Assembly: GCF_902635505.1 (NCBI RefSeq)
Contig: NC_045428.1
Span: forward strand, 219,922,607-219,986,606
DNA from: Sarcophilus harrisii
Taxonomy: Eukaryota; Chordata; Mammalia; Dasyuromorphia; Dasyuridae
Direction: 5' to 3'
Length of the DNA: 64,000 bases
The position numbers and the translations under genes were made by a program. Positions 1 to 11,008 of the stretch are shown piece by piece (the first letter of the stretch is position 1; every line of letters starts with the position of its first letter). Under the pieces are notes generated by a model. The model searched no databases and was not told where the DNA came from. It saw only the letters and a list, made by a program, of their open reading frames with translations.

Positions 1-120
1 ACTACTTTAGCCCTTTAACAAAGTTTCCTTGTCTGTTTTTGTACTCACCCTAATTTCTGGGTCGAGGAGACTTTTCCACTGAAATCAGGATCGTGTCTGT
101 CCCACATTTGGGCACCAAAA
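1..120 (-). mobile_element. ERV2/ERVK-like leader with primer-binding site (fossil)
   Basis: Read on the minus strand, this directly follows the 3' end of the LTR at 121-603. It begins with a primer-binding site at about 101-117 that resembles the complement of a tRNA-Lys 3' end. Leader sequence follows, with a splice-donor-like GTGAGT near its left end. The internal region would continue off the left edge, so gag, pol and env cannot be judged here. The Lys-type site fits a betaretrovirus-like (ERV2/ERVK) element, and so do the 6-bp target duplications of the related solo LTR at 46832-47318. Confidence 0.72.
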
Positions 121-603
121 TGTAATGTTCTTCTCTAAATTGTAATATTCTCTGGGAGCAGGTTTCTTGGGGGACTTCTGGGAGTAGCCTTAGTTTCAGT
201 TCAGTGTAATCATCCCAAATGCAGCCAGTAGTTAAAAGTCCAAATCCTTTATTGTCTCCTACAAAGTCTTGTCTCTTTTCCTGGGGCCCAGTTAGCTTTC
301 TTAAAGGCCTATCTCTCTCCTTGGTTCCAAGAGCTCCTGCCATTAGTCCTTTGCCTCTGCCAGCTTCAGCCTCCAGCTCCTGCCAAATGTCTCCAGGCAG
401 CACAAGGTGGAAGATGAAATGAATCTGTCTCCTCCTCCGAGAGCTTTTAGTGGGCTTCTCCTCTTTGGCCCTGAGAGCTCCTCCTTATATGTGCTCTCTT
501 AAAATGAATTTTGTGGAAATATAGTAAGTACGAAGTACATGTAAATTAGAGAATCATTATCTCATCAATTCCACTGACTTGGCACCTTGTAAGAATGTTA
601 ACA
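121..603 (-). mobile_element. 5' LTR of an ERV2/ERVK-like element (fossil)
   Basis: On the minus strand this runs from TGTTAAC to ATTACA, about 483 bp, with the TG...CA ends typical of LTRs. Its boundaries were set by comparison with the solo LTR at 46832-47318. Both copies share the same terminal blocks and interior, including a stretch starting at the GCAGGTTTCT motif. A polyadenylation-type AATAAA lies near 250 on the minus strand. A primer-binding site immediately downstream makes it a 5' LTR rather than a solo LTR. The partner LTR and the second target-site copy lie outside the window. Short open frames within it are not genes. Confidence 0.78.
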
Positions 604-1894
604 CTATCCACTGTTCCACCAAGCTGCTTTGATGTAGACACCTAATTGGCGTAGTCTATTCCAGCTCAGAACCTCCAAGCTCAAATAACCTTCCATTCCA
701 AGTTGGCCTTATATTTGGGATTACAGAAATGTAATCCCAAACCCACTGAGGAGAATTTTTCAAACTGAAGAGTGTGCTTGGGTAAAGTGGTTATGAACAC
801 ATTTCTAGTCTTCAAACTTGAAGATCCCATGTTTGAAAAGTTGTCTAAACCTCCTATCTGAGGAAATATAGCAAAATTAATTTTGTGTCTGGTGATTTAT
901 CTTGAATAAGTAGTATGACCAATTAAAGAAAATGGTCTTAGACAAGAAGAACGTTCCTGATTTTAAAAGCTATTTGTCTAAGATATGTTTGATAACTAAT
1001 ATATCTGATCCAATCTGCATACAGATTAGCCAGTGAAAAAGAAAATATCCTTGCCAGATCAATTAGACAAACTGGAGCTCCTAATTCCTGAATATTGTGT
1101 AAATCTCTCTAATAGACAATTCAAAGACAACTTTCCTCCAGGCCATTGTTTTTTTATTGTCTTTGTTCTTAGCCTCTTTAGGGGGAAAAAGTCCTTGTTG
1201 TTTTGCTTGCCTTTTTAAGGCAAATATGCAACAGATTATTTATAACCCTGACCTAAATTCAGTACAAACTCTTGATTATAGAACTGATACAATTATATTC
1301 TTAAAGGAAAGTACTACTTTATATAGATTCCACAAGTCTAGACACTTTGTATTTTCTATGAATAAATCATTGTGCCGTTTGTAGGTTCACAGGGACATTT
1401 TATGAATGTTTAAGTATAGTTATGTGCATTTATCCTGACAGTACCATTTTAAAATCTATATCTCGGCATGCCTGAGCTGTTTCTCTTCCACAGAAATCAG
1501 GAAGGATAAAGACAAGGAAACTCTTCAAAGTAAAATTAGCTTATATCACTTAAGAGTTGAAACAGTGAAAATGTAAACAGAATTCTTGTAAAAGATTTAG
1601 GTATTTTCTAATCTTTTGAAGGAATGATGCTTGGTGGATCAACCATATGACTAATAAAATGAGGCTCTTTCCTGAGTGTGAGATGGTTGTCATCATTTTT
1701 ACTTACCAAATAAGTAGGGGGAAACATGGCAGCAATATTGTCTTGGCATTAGTAAGCAAGGTCAGTAAGTTCAAAATACATTTTCTTTGCCCTGAATTTT
1801 TTTTAAACTTCCATGTTTTGGAATGTTGATTTTCTTTCTGGAACTGTTTAAATTACAGCTATGATGGTAGAAAGTTAAATTTCTATATTTAAAA
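604..1894. other. Unassigned intergenic sequence
   Basis: AT-rich sequence without a long open frame, a recognisable repeat family or a splice-consistent exon. The first six bases (604-609) are the predicted target site of the ERV at the left edge. Confidence 0.5.
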
Positions 1895-2380
1895 CCTCAT
1901 GTGGGGGATGCTCAGCAATTGGGGAATGGCTGAACAAATTGTGGTATGTGTTATGATGAAATTCTCTTGTATTCTAAGAAATGATGAGCAGAATGCTCTC
2001 AGAAAAACATGGTAAGACTTACAGAAGTTGATGTAAAGTGAAATGTACTGTGTACAAAGTAAGATCATCTGTGAATGATAAAATGATTCTCAGTAATACA
2101 ATTATCTGAGACAATTCTGAAGGATTTGTGATAAAAAAAAAAAAGGTATCCATCTTCAGAGAAAAATCTAATAATGTCTGAATACAGATTGAAACACATT
2201 TTTTCCTTGAGAGTGTTTTTTGTTGTTGTTGTTTGAGGGAGGTCTATATTTTCTTTCACCACATAACTAATATGGAAATGTTTTGCATAATTAAACATAT
2301 ATGATCTTAAAGATCATAAAAAGATTTGCAATTTTAAAAATGGCAAATAAAAATTTTAGATATTAAAAGAAAAAAACAAG
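1895..2380 (+). mobile_element. Old L1 3' end
   Basis: This diverged LINE-1 fragment covers the ORF2 C-terminus and the 3' UTR. Landmarks are the block reading 'caattggggaatggctgaacaa' in spirit (the SIGEWLNK peptide region), the GAAATGATGAGCAG block, and an A-rich end near 2380. The reading frame is broken in many places. An A-run and a TTG microsatellite have grown inside it. Confidence 0.72.
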
Positions 2381-2689
2381 CCAATGTCCCATGGGCAAGA
2401 TTAGTCAGAGAGAGGTCTGAGGGTTATCCTCTGTTTCATGGTCCTAGACACTTTTAGATAATTTAGAACAACCAACTCTTAATGAACTGCTTTTGGAGGA
2501 GAATGGGACAGCTGTAAGAGTATGGATGCAATGGACAAATCCATCACTTCTAGAGAAAAAATGCCTTATTGTTGAACATTTGCTATTTTGTTTTCATAGA
2601 GAAAGGCCAACACATTTAATTTAACTTGTGAATGTGAGCTAAACTACAGTTGAAAATCTATTTTTGTGAGTGAAAAATTGATATTCCTT
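2381..2689. other. Unassigned intergenic sequence
   Basis: No gene or repeat family recognised. Confidence 0.4.
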
Positions 2690-2830
2690 TTCTTAGCAGT
2701 TGATATTTACATAACTCTTTTAGATTAGGAAGGTGTTTTACATATATCATCTCATTTTATTCTAAACAATTCTGTTTGGTTGATAGTGTGATTATATAAA
2801 TTTTTAAAAATCTGACGCTCAAAAAGCTTA
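2690..2830 (-). repeat. MIR/THER CORE-SINE fragment
   Basis: Contains the reverse-strand CORE-SINE landmark in which 'acataactctttt' leads into 'catctcattttattc', followed by a decayed trailing part. Old and diverged. Confidence 0.5.
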
Positions 2831-3519
2831 AGTTATTTCTTTAAGAAAGGAGTTGCATGGTGCTAAACAGAATTCTAGGCATACTTCATCCTTGTTCCTT
2901 TTATTGAAAAATTAGAAACATAAGCAATTTTTATTGAAAACAAAGCCAAATAAACATTGCACTATAAAACTTCACAAATATGCCAAATTCGCTTCCACAG
3001 CTGTTGAGTCTAACATTCAACTTATGTTCCATTTTGATTTTCTAACATTATTTCATACTGAAATTTCTATGGATGGACAGAATCCACAGAATTTTCATTT
3101 CTCACATTTTGTATTGCATAGTTTAATATGCTGTAGTTTACTAAGCAATTCTGTTATTCTTGGATATCAACCAGATTTTCAGGGTCATAAATAATATTGC
3201 TGTGAAAACACTTATACAATTTTTTTTTGTCCTTCTGATTCCTATTCCCTTCCTTTATCTCACCCCAACAACTTATGGTGCTGTTCCCAATAGTAAAATA
3301 TACAGGGTTTTAAAAACACTCACTTGAAATTGGAAAATTGAGATGTGAGTCTGTGATGCATTGTCATTCCACAAAAGTACATAATGGGTTCTTCATAAAA
3401 GTTTGATGATGGTACTCTACTTCTATATCTAAAGTGTCAAATATAATTTAATTAAGAAATAATTATCTGTAATAGATGGATAGTACCACCAGTCTCAATA
3501 GTTTTTTCCTCCCATTCTT

Positions 3520-3527
<8 letters not shown>
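2831..3527. other. Unassigned AT-rich sequence
   Basis: The longest open frame (2934-3194, 86 codons) has no recognisable domain and low-complexity composition. I see no gene here. Confidence 0.45.

Positions 3528-3572
<45 letters not shown>
3528..3572. repeat. (TA)n microsatellite
   Basis: About 22 uninterrupted TA dinucleotides, preceded by a short TG run. Confidence 0.97.
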
Positions 3573-3574
<2 letters not shown>

Positions 3575-4483
3575 TATACCATGTATTTCATACATGTGAT
3601 ATATGACATTGTATAATTTAAAATATAGGCAATATACTATATAATACACATTTTAAATGTATAATATATTATTACATATCAGATATAAACTCTAGAGCCC
3701 TTTATCCCAATTCCCAAACAAACTGGAAAGTTGGGTCAATAGAAAGTGGCTACCCTTCTCTTAAGGTTGTAGACGTAGGTACTCACTGAGGGGTTAGAAG
3801 TTTTTCAGGGGTTAGAGGTTCATTCTCTCCAATATCAATGGGAATTACATATAGTATGATCCTATATTATTGATTCACTCAATGATTGCACACTATTGTC
3901 ATTTAAGTAATTAATATCAATTATGATTTACAATGGATATTTACTGAAGATTATAACAGGAACCAAAGTACAAAAATATCCTCTTCCTCTTTCCCCTCTG
4001 TCACTTCAGTCCCCCTGCAGAATGGGCTAAGTTGTTATTACAGAACATTAATTCCTCCAAGTTTATATTCAAATATGGAATAATTGTTGGATGAATGATG
4101 TTCTTACTACAGAAGAAACTTCAGCTATTAAGCTGATCTTATCACAGGACCTCTCTTCCTCCAAACTTTAAAAGTCTCACAAGGCCATTCTGTATCCAGT
4201 CTTTTCTCACTTAAAAACAGGGAAGAATTGACACAACAGAGACAAAAGAACAACAGAACCTTGTGTCCATGGGTTACTTGTTGATCCATGTGAAAAGAAT
4301 CATAGGTTTCTCTCCCTATTCAGAGGTTTACACTATATCTTTCCTCTATCTTTACCAGCAAAGAAAGAGATTGAATGAATAAGTGTGTTTACTCAGTTCT
4401 GCTTCAGCAGCCAATCAAAAGACCTTTTCTTTTCATTGTTTATACAAATATACATTCATATATACATGTCTAGATGTTTGTTT
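3573..4483. other. Unassigned intergenic sequence
   Basis: AT-rich flank of the TA microsatellite followed by mixed sequence. No repeat family or gene identified. Confidence 0.45.
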
Positions 4484-4744
4484 GTGTGTGTCTGTGTGTG
4501 TGAGAGAGAGAGACAGAGAGACAGAGAGACAAAGAGACAAAGAGACAGAGACAGAGAGAGAAAGACAGAGACAGAGACAGAGATATAAAGAGAGAGGGAA
4601 ACAGACAGACAGACAGATATAGAGACAGAGAGAGGAAGGGAGGGAGGGAAAAAGAGGGAGGAAAGGAGGGAGAAAAAGAAGGAAAGAAGAAGGGAGGGAG
4701 ACAGAGAAAGAGAGGGAGAGAGGAAGAGAGGCAGGGAGGGAGAG
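4484..4744. repeat. (TG)n run and 240-bp polypurine tract
   Basis: A short TG run (4484-4502) leads into an almost pure A/G tract built from GAGA, ACAGAG, ACAG and GGGA units up to 4744. The open frames on both strands are artefacts of this composition, rich in Arg/Glu one way and Ser/Leu/Pro the other. Confidence 0.95.
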
Positions 4745-4939
4745 CGCAGAAGCTAATCATAGAAGGCATGTATGTATTCTGAAGTGGTAAGCTTCACTCA
4801 GCATTATCCAATGCTCCCAGAAACAAACTCAGCAGACATGCATGATGCCAGGAAAACACCCTTATTGGCCAGCGGTCTTCTACTGTGTGTATACATACAT
4901 GTGCATATAACATCCATACATATAGGTAAGTAAATCTAC

Positions 4940-5310
4940 ATAACCTTTCCTTATGATAAAGGAAAATATAACACACACACACACACATATATATATATAC
5001 ATACATACATACACACACACACACATATTTAATTATAGATTTAAAGTTGTAAGCAACCTTAAAGTTGTAATTGGACCTTCTGATCCAATTCTCCCTTTCA
5101 TTTTCCAGATGAAGAACTAAATAAGTTTAGTATATTGGTCAAGTTCACATAGGTTGTAAGTAACAGAGATGGAATCTGAATTCATGGCCTTTGATTCCAG
5201 TATTCAGCTAACATGTATGTATATATGTATGTACATACATATATAGACATATATGAGGCAGCATAGTACAGTATATGTATATATAATACAGTATATATAT
5301 ATAAAATACA
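4940..5310. repeat. CA/TA/CATA microsatellite cluster with an old MIR fragment
   Basis: (CA)n at 4972-4986, then TA and CATA units and another CA run to about 5024. AT-rich CATA/TATG arrays occupy about 5208-5310. Between them, about 5075-5203 resembles the reverse strand of a MIR-type element (the 'cattttccagatgaagaact' block). Confidence 0.7.
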
Positions 5311-5804
5311 CATATTTCCTTTGTCATAAAGAAGTATCATCTGTTGAGAAGATAACTGGAAAATGACTATGTCAAGAAAAAGGCAATAATCAAATGTTTT
5401 CCCATCCATCTTTTTCAGGCCAACTCTCTCTTATGACAAAGAAAAAGAATTAAGAGAAAAGTCTACTGCAGATACCATGTCTAATCATTTTTACAATATT
5501 CTTTCTTTTCTAATAGTTCCCCACTTCTCTGTCCTGAGGGAGATCTATTTCATTATCTCTTCTCTAGGACCTTAACTGATTTTTCCATTATTCAAAGTTC
5601 ATCAATCTTTTAGTGATATTTTCCTTTACACAGCTATGGTTACTTTATACAGTGTTCTCTTGGTTCTGCTTGTTTACCTTATCATCAATTTATTCAAATC
5701 TTTCCATGTTTCATAATAACTTATTTTAACAGTTCCTTTTACTGCAAATAAGAACTAGTTATAAAATATGTAATAATACGTTTCATTTCTTTCATGCATT
5801 CAAT
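5311..5804. other. Unassigned intergenic sequence
   Basis: Apart from a 22-nt motif shared with 6896-6917 (see findings), no repeat family or gene is recognised. Confidence 0.4.
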
Positions 5805-5985
5805 TTTGTAAAACACTTTCTAATGACCCTGCAGAATTGGCAATACAAATATTATCCCCATTTCACATATGAGGAAACTAAAGCTTAGAATAGTTGCCTA
5901 GAGTCACACAGTAAGTCCTGGAGCCAGGAATTGAATTTAAATTGTCTAATTCCAAGAGATGTGCTCTTTCATTCTTGACCACTTT
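5805..5985 (-). repeat. MIR/THER CORE-SINE
   Basis: Reverse-strand CORE-SINE with 'ccccatttcacatatgagga' followed by the 'gagtcacacagtaag' core block and the end resembling a tRNA head. Confidence 0.8.
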
Positions 5986-5987
5986 GT

Positions 5988-6160
5988 GAAGCTGGGAAAG
6001 TCACTTATCCTCTGCCTCAGTTTCCTCATGTGTTAAATGGGGATAATAATAGCACCTATCTCCCAAGGTTGTTTTAAGGATAAAATGACATAACATTTGT
6101 AAAACACTCTGCAAACCTTGAAATCCTGTATAAATATTATTATTATCTCCTTCCTCTAGT
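5988..6160 (+). repeat. MIR/THER CORE-SINE
   Basis: Forward CORE-SINE: 'gcctcagtttcctcatgtg', then 'ggggataataatagcaccta', then the tail with 'gtaaaacactctgcaaacc'. It lies next to the minus-strand copy, so the pair is an inverted arrangement. Confidence 0.8.
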
Positions 6161-6594
6161 AAATGTGTAAGAATTTTTAAGAGATTTGTAAGAAATGTCA
6201 GAATTGTTGTAAAAATTAAATTAAACTAAATGTTCCTTTAGAACAAATCAATCAAGTAGGATTTATTGAGCTTCTACCTATCTAAAGTTACTTTTAGTAA
6301 GGACCAACTTTTGACTTTCAGAATTGTAGTGTTCTTTTCTTGAATTGAAAAAGACTTGATGATTTAAGGGAAGATCAGCCACCAGGTGGAGATGTAGAGC
6401 CAAGGACCCAAGGGGTAGAGAAACTGGCTAACCATTACTTGGGGGGGGAACTTATTCAAAAAAGATCCCAGTCACAAGAGTCTCAAGCAAGGTGATTATC
6501 CAATCAAAGTTAGAGAGATGGGGACTGTAGCATATAGATTATCGGGACATTGTTTTCCCTACCTGAATGTCTCAGAAGCATTTCAAATTCAACA

Positions 6595-6760
6595 TGGAGT
6601 ACAATGCATAGGACATTGGAGTTTGAATTATAAAGACTTGAGTTTGAATCTTACCTCACTCTCTGTGCGTTTATTTCTCCATCTGTTCAATGAGGAGGTT
6701 GTATTTGATAACCTAAAACTGCCATTATGTCTGTAAAGCTTTGACTCTATGGTCATATAT
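6595..6760 (+). repeat. MIR-type SINE
   Basis: Shows the head and core pattern 'gacttgagtttgaatct', then 'catctgttcaatgaggaggt', then a tail ending near 'ctttgactctatgg'. The 6161-6594 interval before it has nothing I recognise beyond a G-run near 6441. Confidence 0.6.
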
Positions 6761-6809
6761 CCAAAACTAAGTGTATTATCTTTTTCCCAAGCCTACCTCT
6801 CAAACTAAT

Positions 6810-7195
6810 TTTACTATTCCTAGGAAGATACTATATTCTTCTGTTCACCAACTTGAAATCATTTTCAACTCTTGCTCACTCCTAATATAATACACACACA
6901 TATTTCCTTTGTCATAAGGAAATAATCCTTATTTCCTTATTCTCTTTTGAGAATATTATCAGATCTTGTCAATGCTAGCTTTCCAGTATTTCTTACATCT
7001 TTCTCTTTTTCATTCTATAGCACAGACTATCTTATTTGGGATCTCTTGCCTAGAATATAGAAATAGTCTCTTAGCTGGTCTCCTTGGTATAATTTATCTT
7101 CTCTCAAAAACATCTCCTACATAGATGCCAAAATGATGCTCCTAAAGATTAAGCCTGCTCATGTTCCTCTATTATTTAAAAAGCTTCATTGGAGA
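6810..7195 (+). repeat. Ancient L2/CR1-like LINE fragment
   Basis: Decayed copy of the repeat whose forward strand runs through 'tcttgactc'-like, 'cttagctggtctcc' and 'ccaaaatgatgctcctaaag' blocks towards 'cattgg'. The same series occurs at 9685-10105 and 12040-13530. Confidence 0.5.
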
Positions 7196-7246
7196 AGATA
7201 ATAATAGTTTTTATATAATTTTATTTATATGTATATATATATCATA

Positions 7247-7485
7247 TAAAAAAGCATTTATGTAATACTTTAAGCTTTGCAAAACACTTCATGTTATCCC
7301 ATTTAATTTCTACAACAACCCTGTGAAATAGGTGTTATTATTTTATAAATGAGGAAGTTAAAGGCAAGAAAAATTAAATGATTTGCTCAACATCACAGAG
7401 CTAATGTCTGATATAGAATTTGAACTCAGCTCTTCCTGATCCCAATTCTCTATCCACTGCACCAACTATCTATCTTGATATGAAA
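7247..7485 (-). repeat. MIR/THER CORE-SINE
   Basis: Nearly full-length reverse copy: 'gcaaaacacttcatgttatc', 'caacaaccctgtgaaatagg', 'aacatcacagagctaatg', and an end 'tatccactgcaccaact' resembling a tRNA head. Confidence 0.85.
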
Positions 7486-7705
7486 TGATCCAGTCACTCT
7501 AGAAAACTGGAACCATACCCCCAAAGTATATATGCTTTTTTGGCCCAGCAATAATTTGCTATGAAGATTATGTCACCAAAGAATGTAGAAAAATATTGAC
7601 AGTATTACATTGTGGCAAAGACCTGGAAACAAAATGTGTATTCATCAATTTAACTGGCCAAAAGGAAATTAAAACTATAGTATATAATTAATATGTTCTA
7701 GACTA
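7486..7705 (+). mobile_element. Old L1 ORF2 C-terminal fragment
   Basis: Matches the L1 block running from 'atccagtcactctagaaaac' towards 'tggcaaagacctggaaac', which is the end of ORF2. It is highly diverged with no usable frame. Confidence 0.6.
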
Positions 7706-7739
7706 GTAAGATTCACCAGTAGTATTTTGCTATTAATTT

Positions 7740-8335
7740 AGGCTTTTTAAAACTCCTTAATTTTTTTTTAAAAATTAAATTAGTTTTTTTCAGTTAAACC
7801 TTTCCTCTCTTTAGTGGTATAGATGTATTAGTGTTATAAGTGGGTCTTACAAAGAAAAATGAAATTCCTATAAGAAATATGCATAGTTGAGCAAAACAAA
7901 TTCCATCCTGGCCATATTTTTTAAAATGTCAATCTTTACCTTGAATCTTTTACCTCCCCATGAAGAGGTACATAGCATGTGTCATTACAAATCCTCTGGA
8001 ATCATTGTTGGTCACTGTTTATCAGAGTTTTTTAAGTCTTCCAAAATTGTTTGTCTTGACAAGTCATTTTATAAATGGTTCTCCTGGGTATATTCACTTC
8101 ACTCCATGTCAAATCATTTAAGTCTTCCTAGGTTTCTCTGAAACAATTATTTCTTATAGCATAATAGTATTCCATACCATTCATATACCATAATTTATTC
8201 AGCCATTATTCAATTGGTGGTAATTCTCTTAGTTACCAGTTCTTTGCCACCATAAAAAAAAAGTCTCCTGTAAATATTTGTGTAAATATTGGCTTTTTTC
8301 CTCTTTAAAAAAAAAAATTGGGGGAGTATACACCT
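7740..8335 (-). mobile_element. L1 3' end, minus strand
   Basis: Reverse complement of the L1 3' UTR and ORF2 C-terminus. 'cttatagcataatagtattc', 'ccataatttattcagccatt' and 'agttctttgccaccataaa' are the usual reverse-strand landmarks. The open frame at 7887-8141 on the + strand is antisense and not a gene. Confidence 0.82.
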
Positions 8336-8337
8336 AT

Positions 8338-8790
8338 TAATGATTGTTATTTATCCTTCATTACTATCTTGACGCATACATAAATTAGATTTAAGTGAGG
8401 CAGAGTTGCCTAAAGTCTTCAGCCTCATTCTCTCTTCTAGAGTCATCAAAACCCAGTGGCAAAAGAAAAGTCAAGACAGGCAGAATGCAGCTTGATGACC
8501 TTGATATCTTCAATGTCTGAGCAAGTTTTTAAGTATTCTACAATATCCTTCATGGAAATAAATTGTTTTCATTCTGCCCATTCTGCCAGGAGAAGCTTTC
8601 ACAAGCTTTGGGTAAACATCCCCCTAATTCATCAACAGGTTTGAAGCCTGTCAGTAACCCTCAACCTGGTTTAGCCAGAAATGTTTTTTACCAAGGTGTG
8701 AACCTGTACATGCTATAGCTTCTTGGAGCCACAGATAAGAGTCTGGTAAAAGGTGAACACCAAAAGGGTTCAGCAAACAGCATACATCCC
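8338..8790 (-). mobile_element. RTE/MAR4-like marsupial repeat
   Basis: Same family as 11385-12030 and 27835-28484. On the minus strand it runs from 'ccaagaagctatagc' through 'aaccaggttgaggg' and 'cttctcctggcagaatgggc' to the 'gaggctgaagac' block, ending in 'ggataaataacaatc'. The related copies end in AAC repeats, which suggests an RTE-type LINE or a SINE moved by one. The family name is my inference. Confidence 0.65.
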
Positions 8791-8849
8791 TGAACACCCC
8801 ATACAACTCATGCTACATAATAAGTGCTTTAATAAATACTTATTTTCTT

Positions 8850-9309
8850 CCATTACTTTCAAACTCATGAAGCAGTGATAAACTTTTTTTAAACTCACAA
8901 CAATGGTAAGAAAGTGTTATACTATCTTATTAACTAGCAGTTCCATTTGAAACAGAAATCTGTTTAAAAAACAAACAAACATCAGATTTACTCACTCTGG
9001 GCAATGCAAACAAGCCCAACTATCTCCTTTGTTGGATTCTGTGGCATTCCAAACTAGCTAGGCAGTCAGCTAATCTAACAGCAAATTAGCTGCAAAACCC
9101 TGTTTTTCTTTTCCCTCTCAAAAGGGGGCCACCAAGAACAATAGGTACCCCAAAGAAGCTTTGCTCTCTCAAAACGTAAGTAGAAGACAATTCAGCCTTC
9201 CCATGAGCTAAATCTTTTATCCATCCAATCAGAAATGGGCAACTAAACATTTCTTATGTTGAGGTGGGAAAGGAAGGATTATGTACAAGAAATTTAAGGA
9301 AGTCTATGT
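8850..9309. other. Unassigned intergenic sequence
   Basis: A SINE/LINE-like tail ('aataagtgctttaataaata') ends near 8850. After that I recognise no repeat or gene. Confidence 0.4.
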
Positions 9310-9680
9310 CACTGAATTACAGAGTACCAGGAGAGAATAAGATGTAATAAAACTAGAAAAATAGGAGGGGGGTTATGAAGGGTTTTGAAAGTCAAATGGG
9401 ATTTTATAATTGATTCTAGAAGAAGCAATAGGGAGTTTATTGAATAAGGTGATGATATAGGGTGGTAATGGGAGTGGGATATGACATGACAGACTTTAAT
9501 AAGATCAATTTAACAACTGGGTGAAGAATAGATTGGAGTGGGGAAAGACTCTAGGCAAGAAAATAACCCAGTTTGTGACTGCAGTACTCTAGGCATAAAG
9601 TGATGAGGCTGGGTCTATATCAAGCTGGTAGAAGAGTTAGAGAAGAGAAGAGATGAACAAACATTGAAATGTCATCTCAT
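9310..9680 (+). repeat. Unclassified ancient long repeat, copy 1
   Basis: Diverged copy of a repeat seen at least six times here. Landmarks are 'gttatgaagggttttgaaag', 'aagatcaatttaacaactgg', 'gaatagattggagtgggga' and 'gactgcagtactctaggc'. The same order of blocks occurs at 33120-33440 and 42680-43190. I cannot name its class. Confidence 0.5.
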
Positions 9681-9684
9681 TCCT

Positions 9685-10105
9685 GCTGATTGGTCTCCTT
9701 TCCCCAAATCTCTCTCCACTCCAATCCATCCTCCCTTTAGTGTTAAATTGATCTTTGTAAAACCCAGGTCCCACCATGTCACTGACCTATTCATTAAAAT
9801 CTAGTATCTATTAGCAGTTATGTGGAAAGAAAGTTGGATCTGAAGTTAGGAAGATTCCCCTTCATGAGTTCGAATCTAACTTCAAACACTTCCCAGCTAT
9901 ATGATCCTAGACAACTATGTTTATCCTGTTTGCCTCAGTTTCCTCATCTATAAAATGAGCTAGAAAAGGAAATGGCAAACCACTCTAGCATCTTTGCCAA
10001 GAAAACCCCAAATGGGATCCCAAAAAGCACAACTACAAAAGCTCTCCATTGACTCTAGGATCAAATATGAAATTCGTTGTTTGGCTTTTAAAACCTTTCA
10101 TAACA
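9685..10105 (+). repeat. L2/CR1-like LINE fragment split by a SINE
   Basis: The left part (9685-9810) contains 'ctccactccaatccatcctc' and 'gtcccaccatgtcactgacc'. The right part (10037-10105) contains 'ctctccattgactctaggat' and 'tttaaaacctttcataa'. Together they are one continuous element interrupted by the SINE at 9811-10036, so the SINE is younger. Confidence 0.6.
9811..10036 (+). mobile_element. MAR1-type tRNA-derived SINE
   Basis: Nearly full length. It has a degenerate tRNA-derived head, 'tttgcctcagtttcctcatc', then the 'ggaaatggcaaaccactcta' and 'ccaagaaaaccccaaatggg' tail blocks that mark the marsupial MAR1/WSINE group. It sits inside an L2/CR1-like repeat. Confidence 0.9.
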
Positions 10106-10141
10106 GAGTAATTCATTGGATGTGGCTAAGAGAGTGAGGAG

Positions 10142-10323
10142 TTGAGGATTTCACCTAGGTTGGGAGCTAGAGTGATGGGGAACATAGATTCTCTTAAGAT
10201 TTTGTGTCTTTGAAAACTATTCCTTCAAACATATGGTTTATAAGATGTTTAATAAATAAATCCTTTTTCTGTCCAACTGTTTGCCTATGGAAGGGATGTT
10301 ACCTTATATTTCCATATACTACA
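10142..10323 (+). repeat. Presumed donor copy of a 182-bp direct duplication
   Basis: This segment reappears at 11440-11618 with five substitutions and two small gaps. Here the sequence to its left (about 10105-10150) carries on the unclassified ancient repeat, and the right flank continues without a junction. So this copy looks like the original. It contains AATAAA near 10252. I find no target duplication around it. Confidence 0.8.
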
Positions 10324-10584
10324 TGCCTATTGAATACCAGTTCGGAACTTAGGATGAGAAGACAACATCCTATCCCAAACCTTCATCTAATTATCTTCTT
10401 CCATAGACTTGTTGACTTTAGTAGGATTTTACTCTTCCTCCTCTTCATGGGCCCAACATTCCTCCCTATTTTCTGAACTGGTAGCCATTTGTATACAGAT
10501 TATATTTCAATTTTCTATTACACACCTTCATCTTGTACTCTGTAAGATGTTCTCCTAAAACAAAAAAATAGCTTTTTAGATTAA

Positions 10585-11002
10585 TGCCTCGGTCCGCAAG
10601 GCAGAGTGTGTGGACCCTGGAAGAAAAGAGATAAGAGCAAGAGAGAGGGGACTCGCAAAATGGAGGCAAGTCAAATCATTCTGATCAAGCCTCATTTTAA
10701 TGGGAGCAATAGTACAGATATATATATAGCAGTAGAAAAGAAGGCAGGGTTGTACAAACACAGTACAGGGTGGGGGTCCTAGACAAAGGGTTGGTATCCC
10801 GCCCAAGGATGAGCTGCTCAGATGTTTCTGGTGGCAGGAAGCTCTATGATGTGATTAGGGGATGCCTAGATATCTGCCTATTCAAAGTTAGGATGTGATT
10901 AGGAGATTCCTATTCAGGAAGTCTTTGGTATGATGTGATTAGGAGATTCAACCTATTCAAGGTTGGCCTTATGTGGCTGTAGATTAGTGCCGGCTCCCCA
11001 CA
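10585..11002 (-). mobile_element. Solo LTR, ERV2/ERVK-like (fossil)
   Basis: On the minus strand, a 418-bp LTR starts TGTGGGGAGCCGGC and ends CGAGGCA. The 6-bp target duplication gattaa flanks it at 10579-10584 and 11003-11008. A TATA-like stretch and an ATTAAA signal lie in the expected order on the minus strand. The TG...CA ends, 6-bp duplication and IAP-like opening motif support ERV2/ERVK. No internal region remains between LTRs, so it is the product of LTR-LTR recombination. It is not the same family as 121-603. Confidence 0.85.
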
Positions 11003-11008
11003 GATTAA

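Noticed and set aside
4383-4769. Arg/Glu-rich and Ser/Leu/Pro-rich frames
   Set aside because: They translate a polypurine microsatellite and have no coding character.
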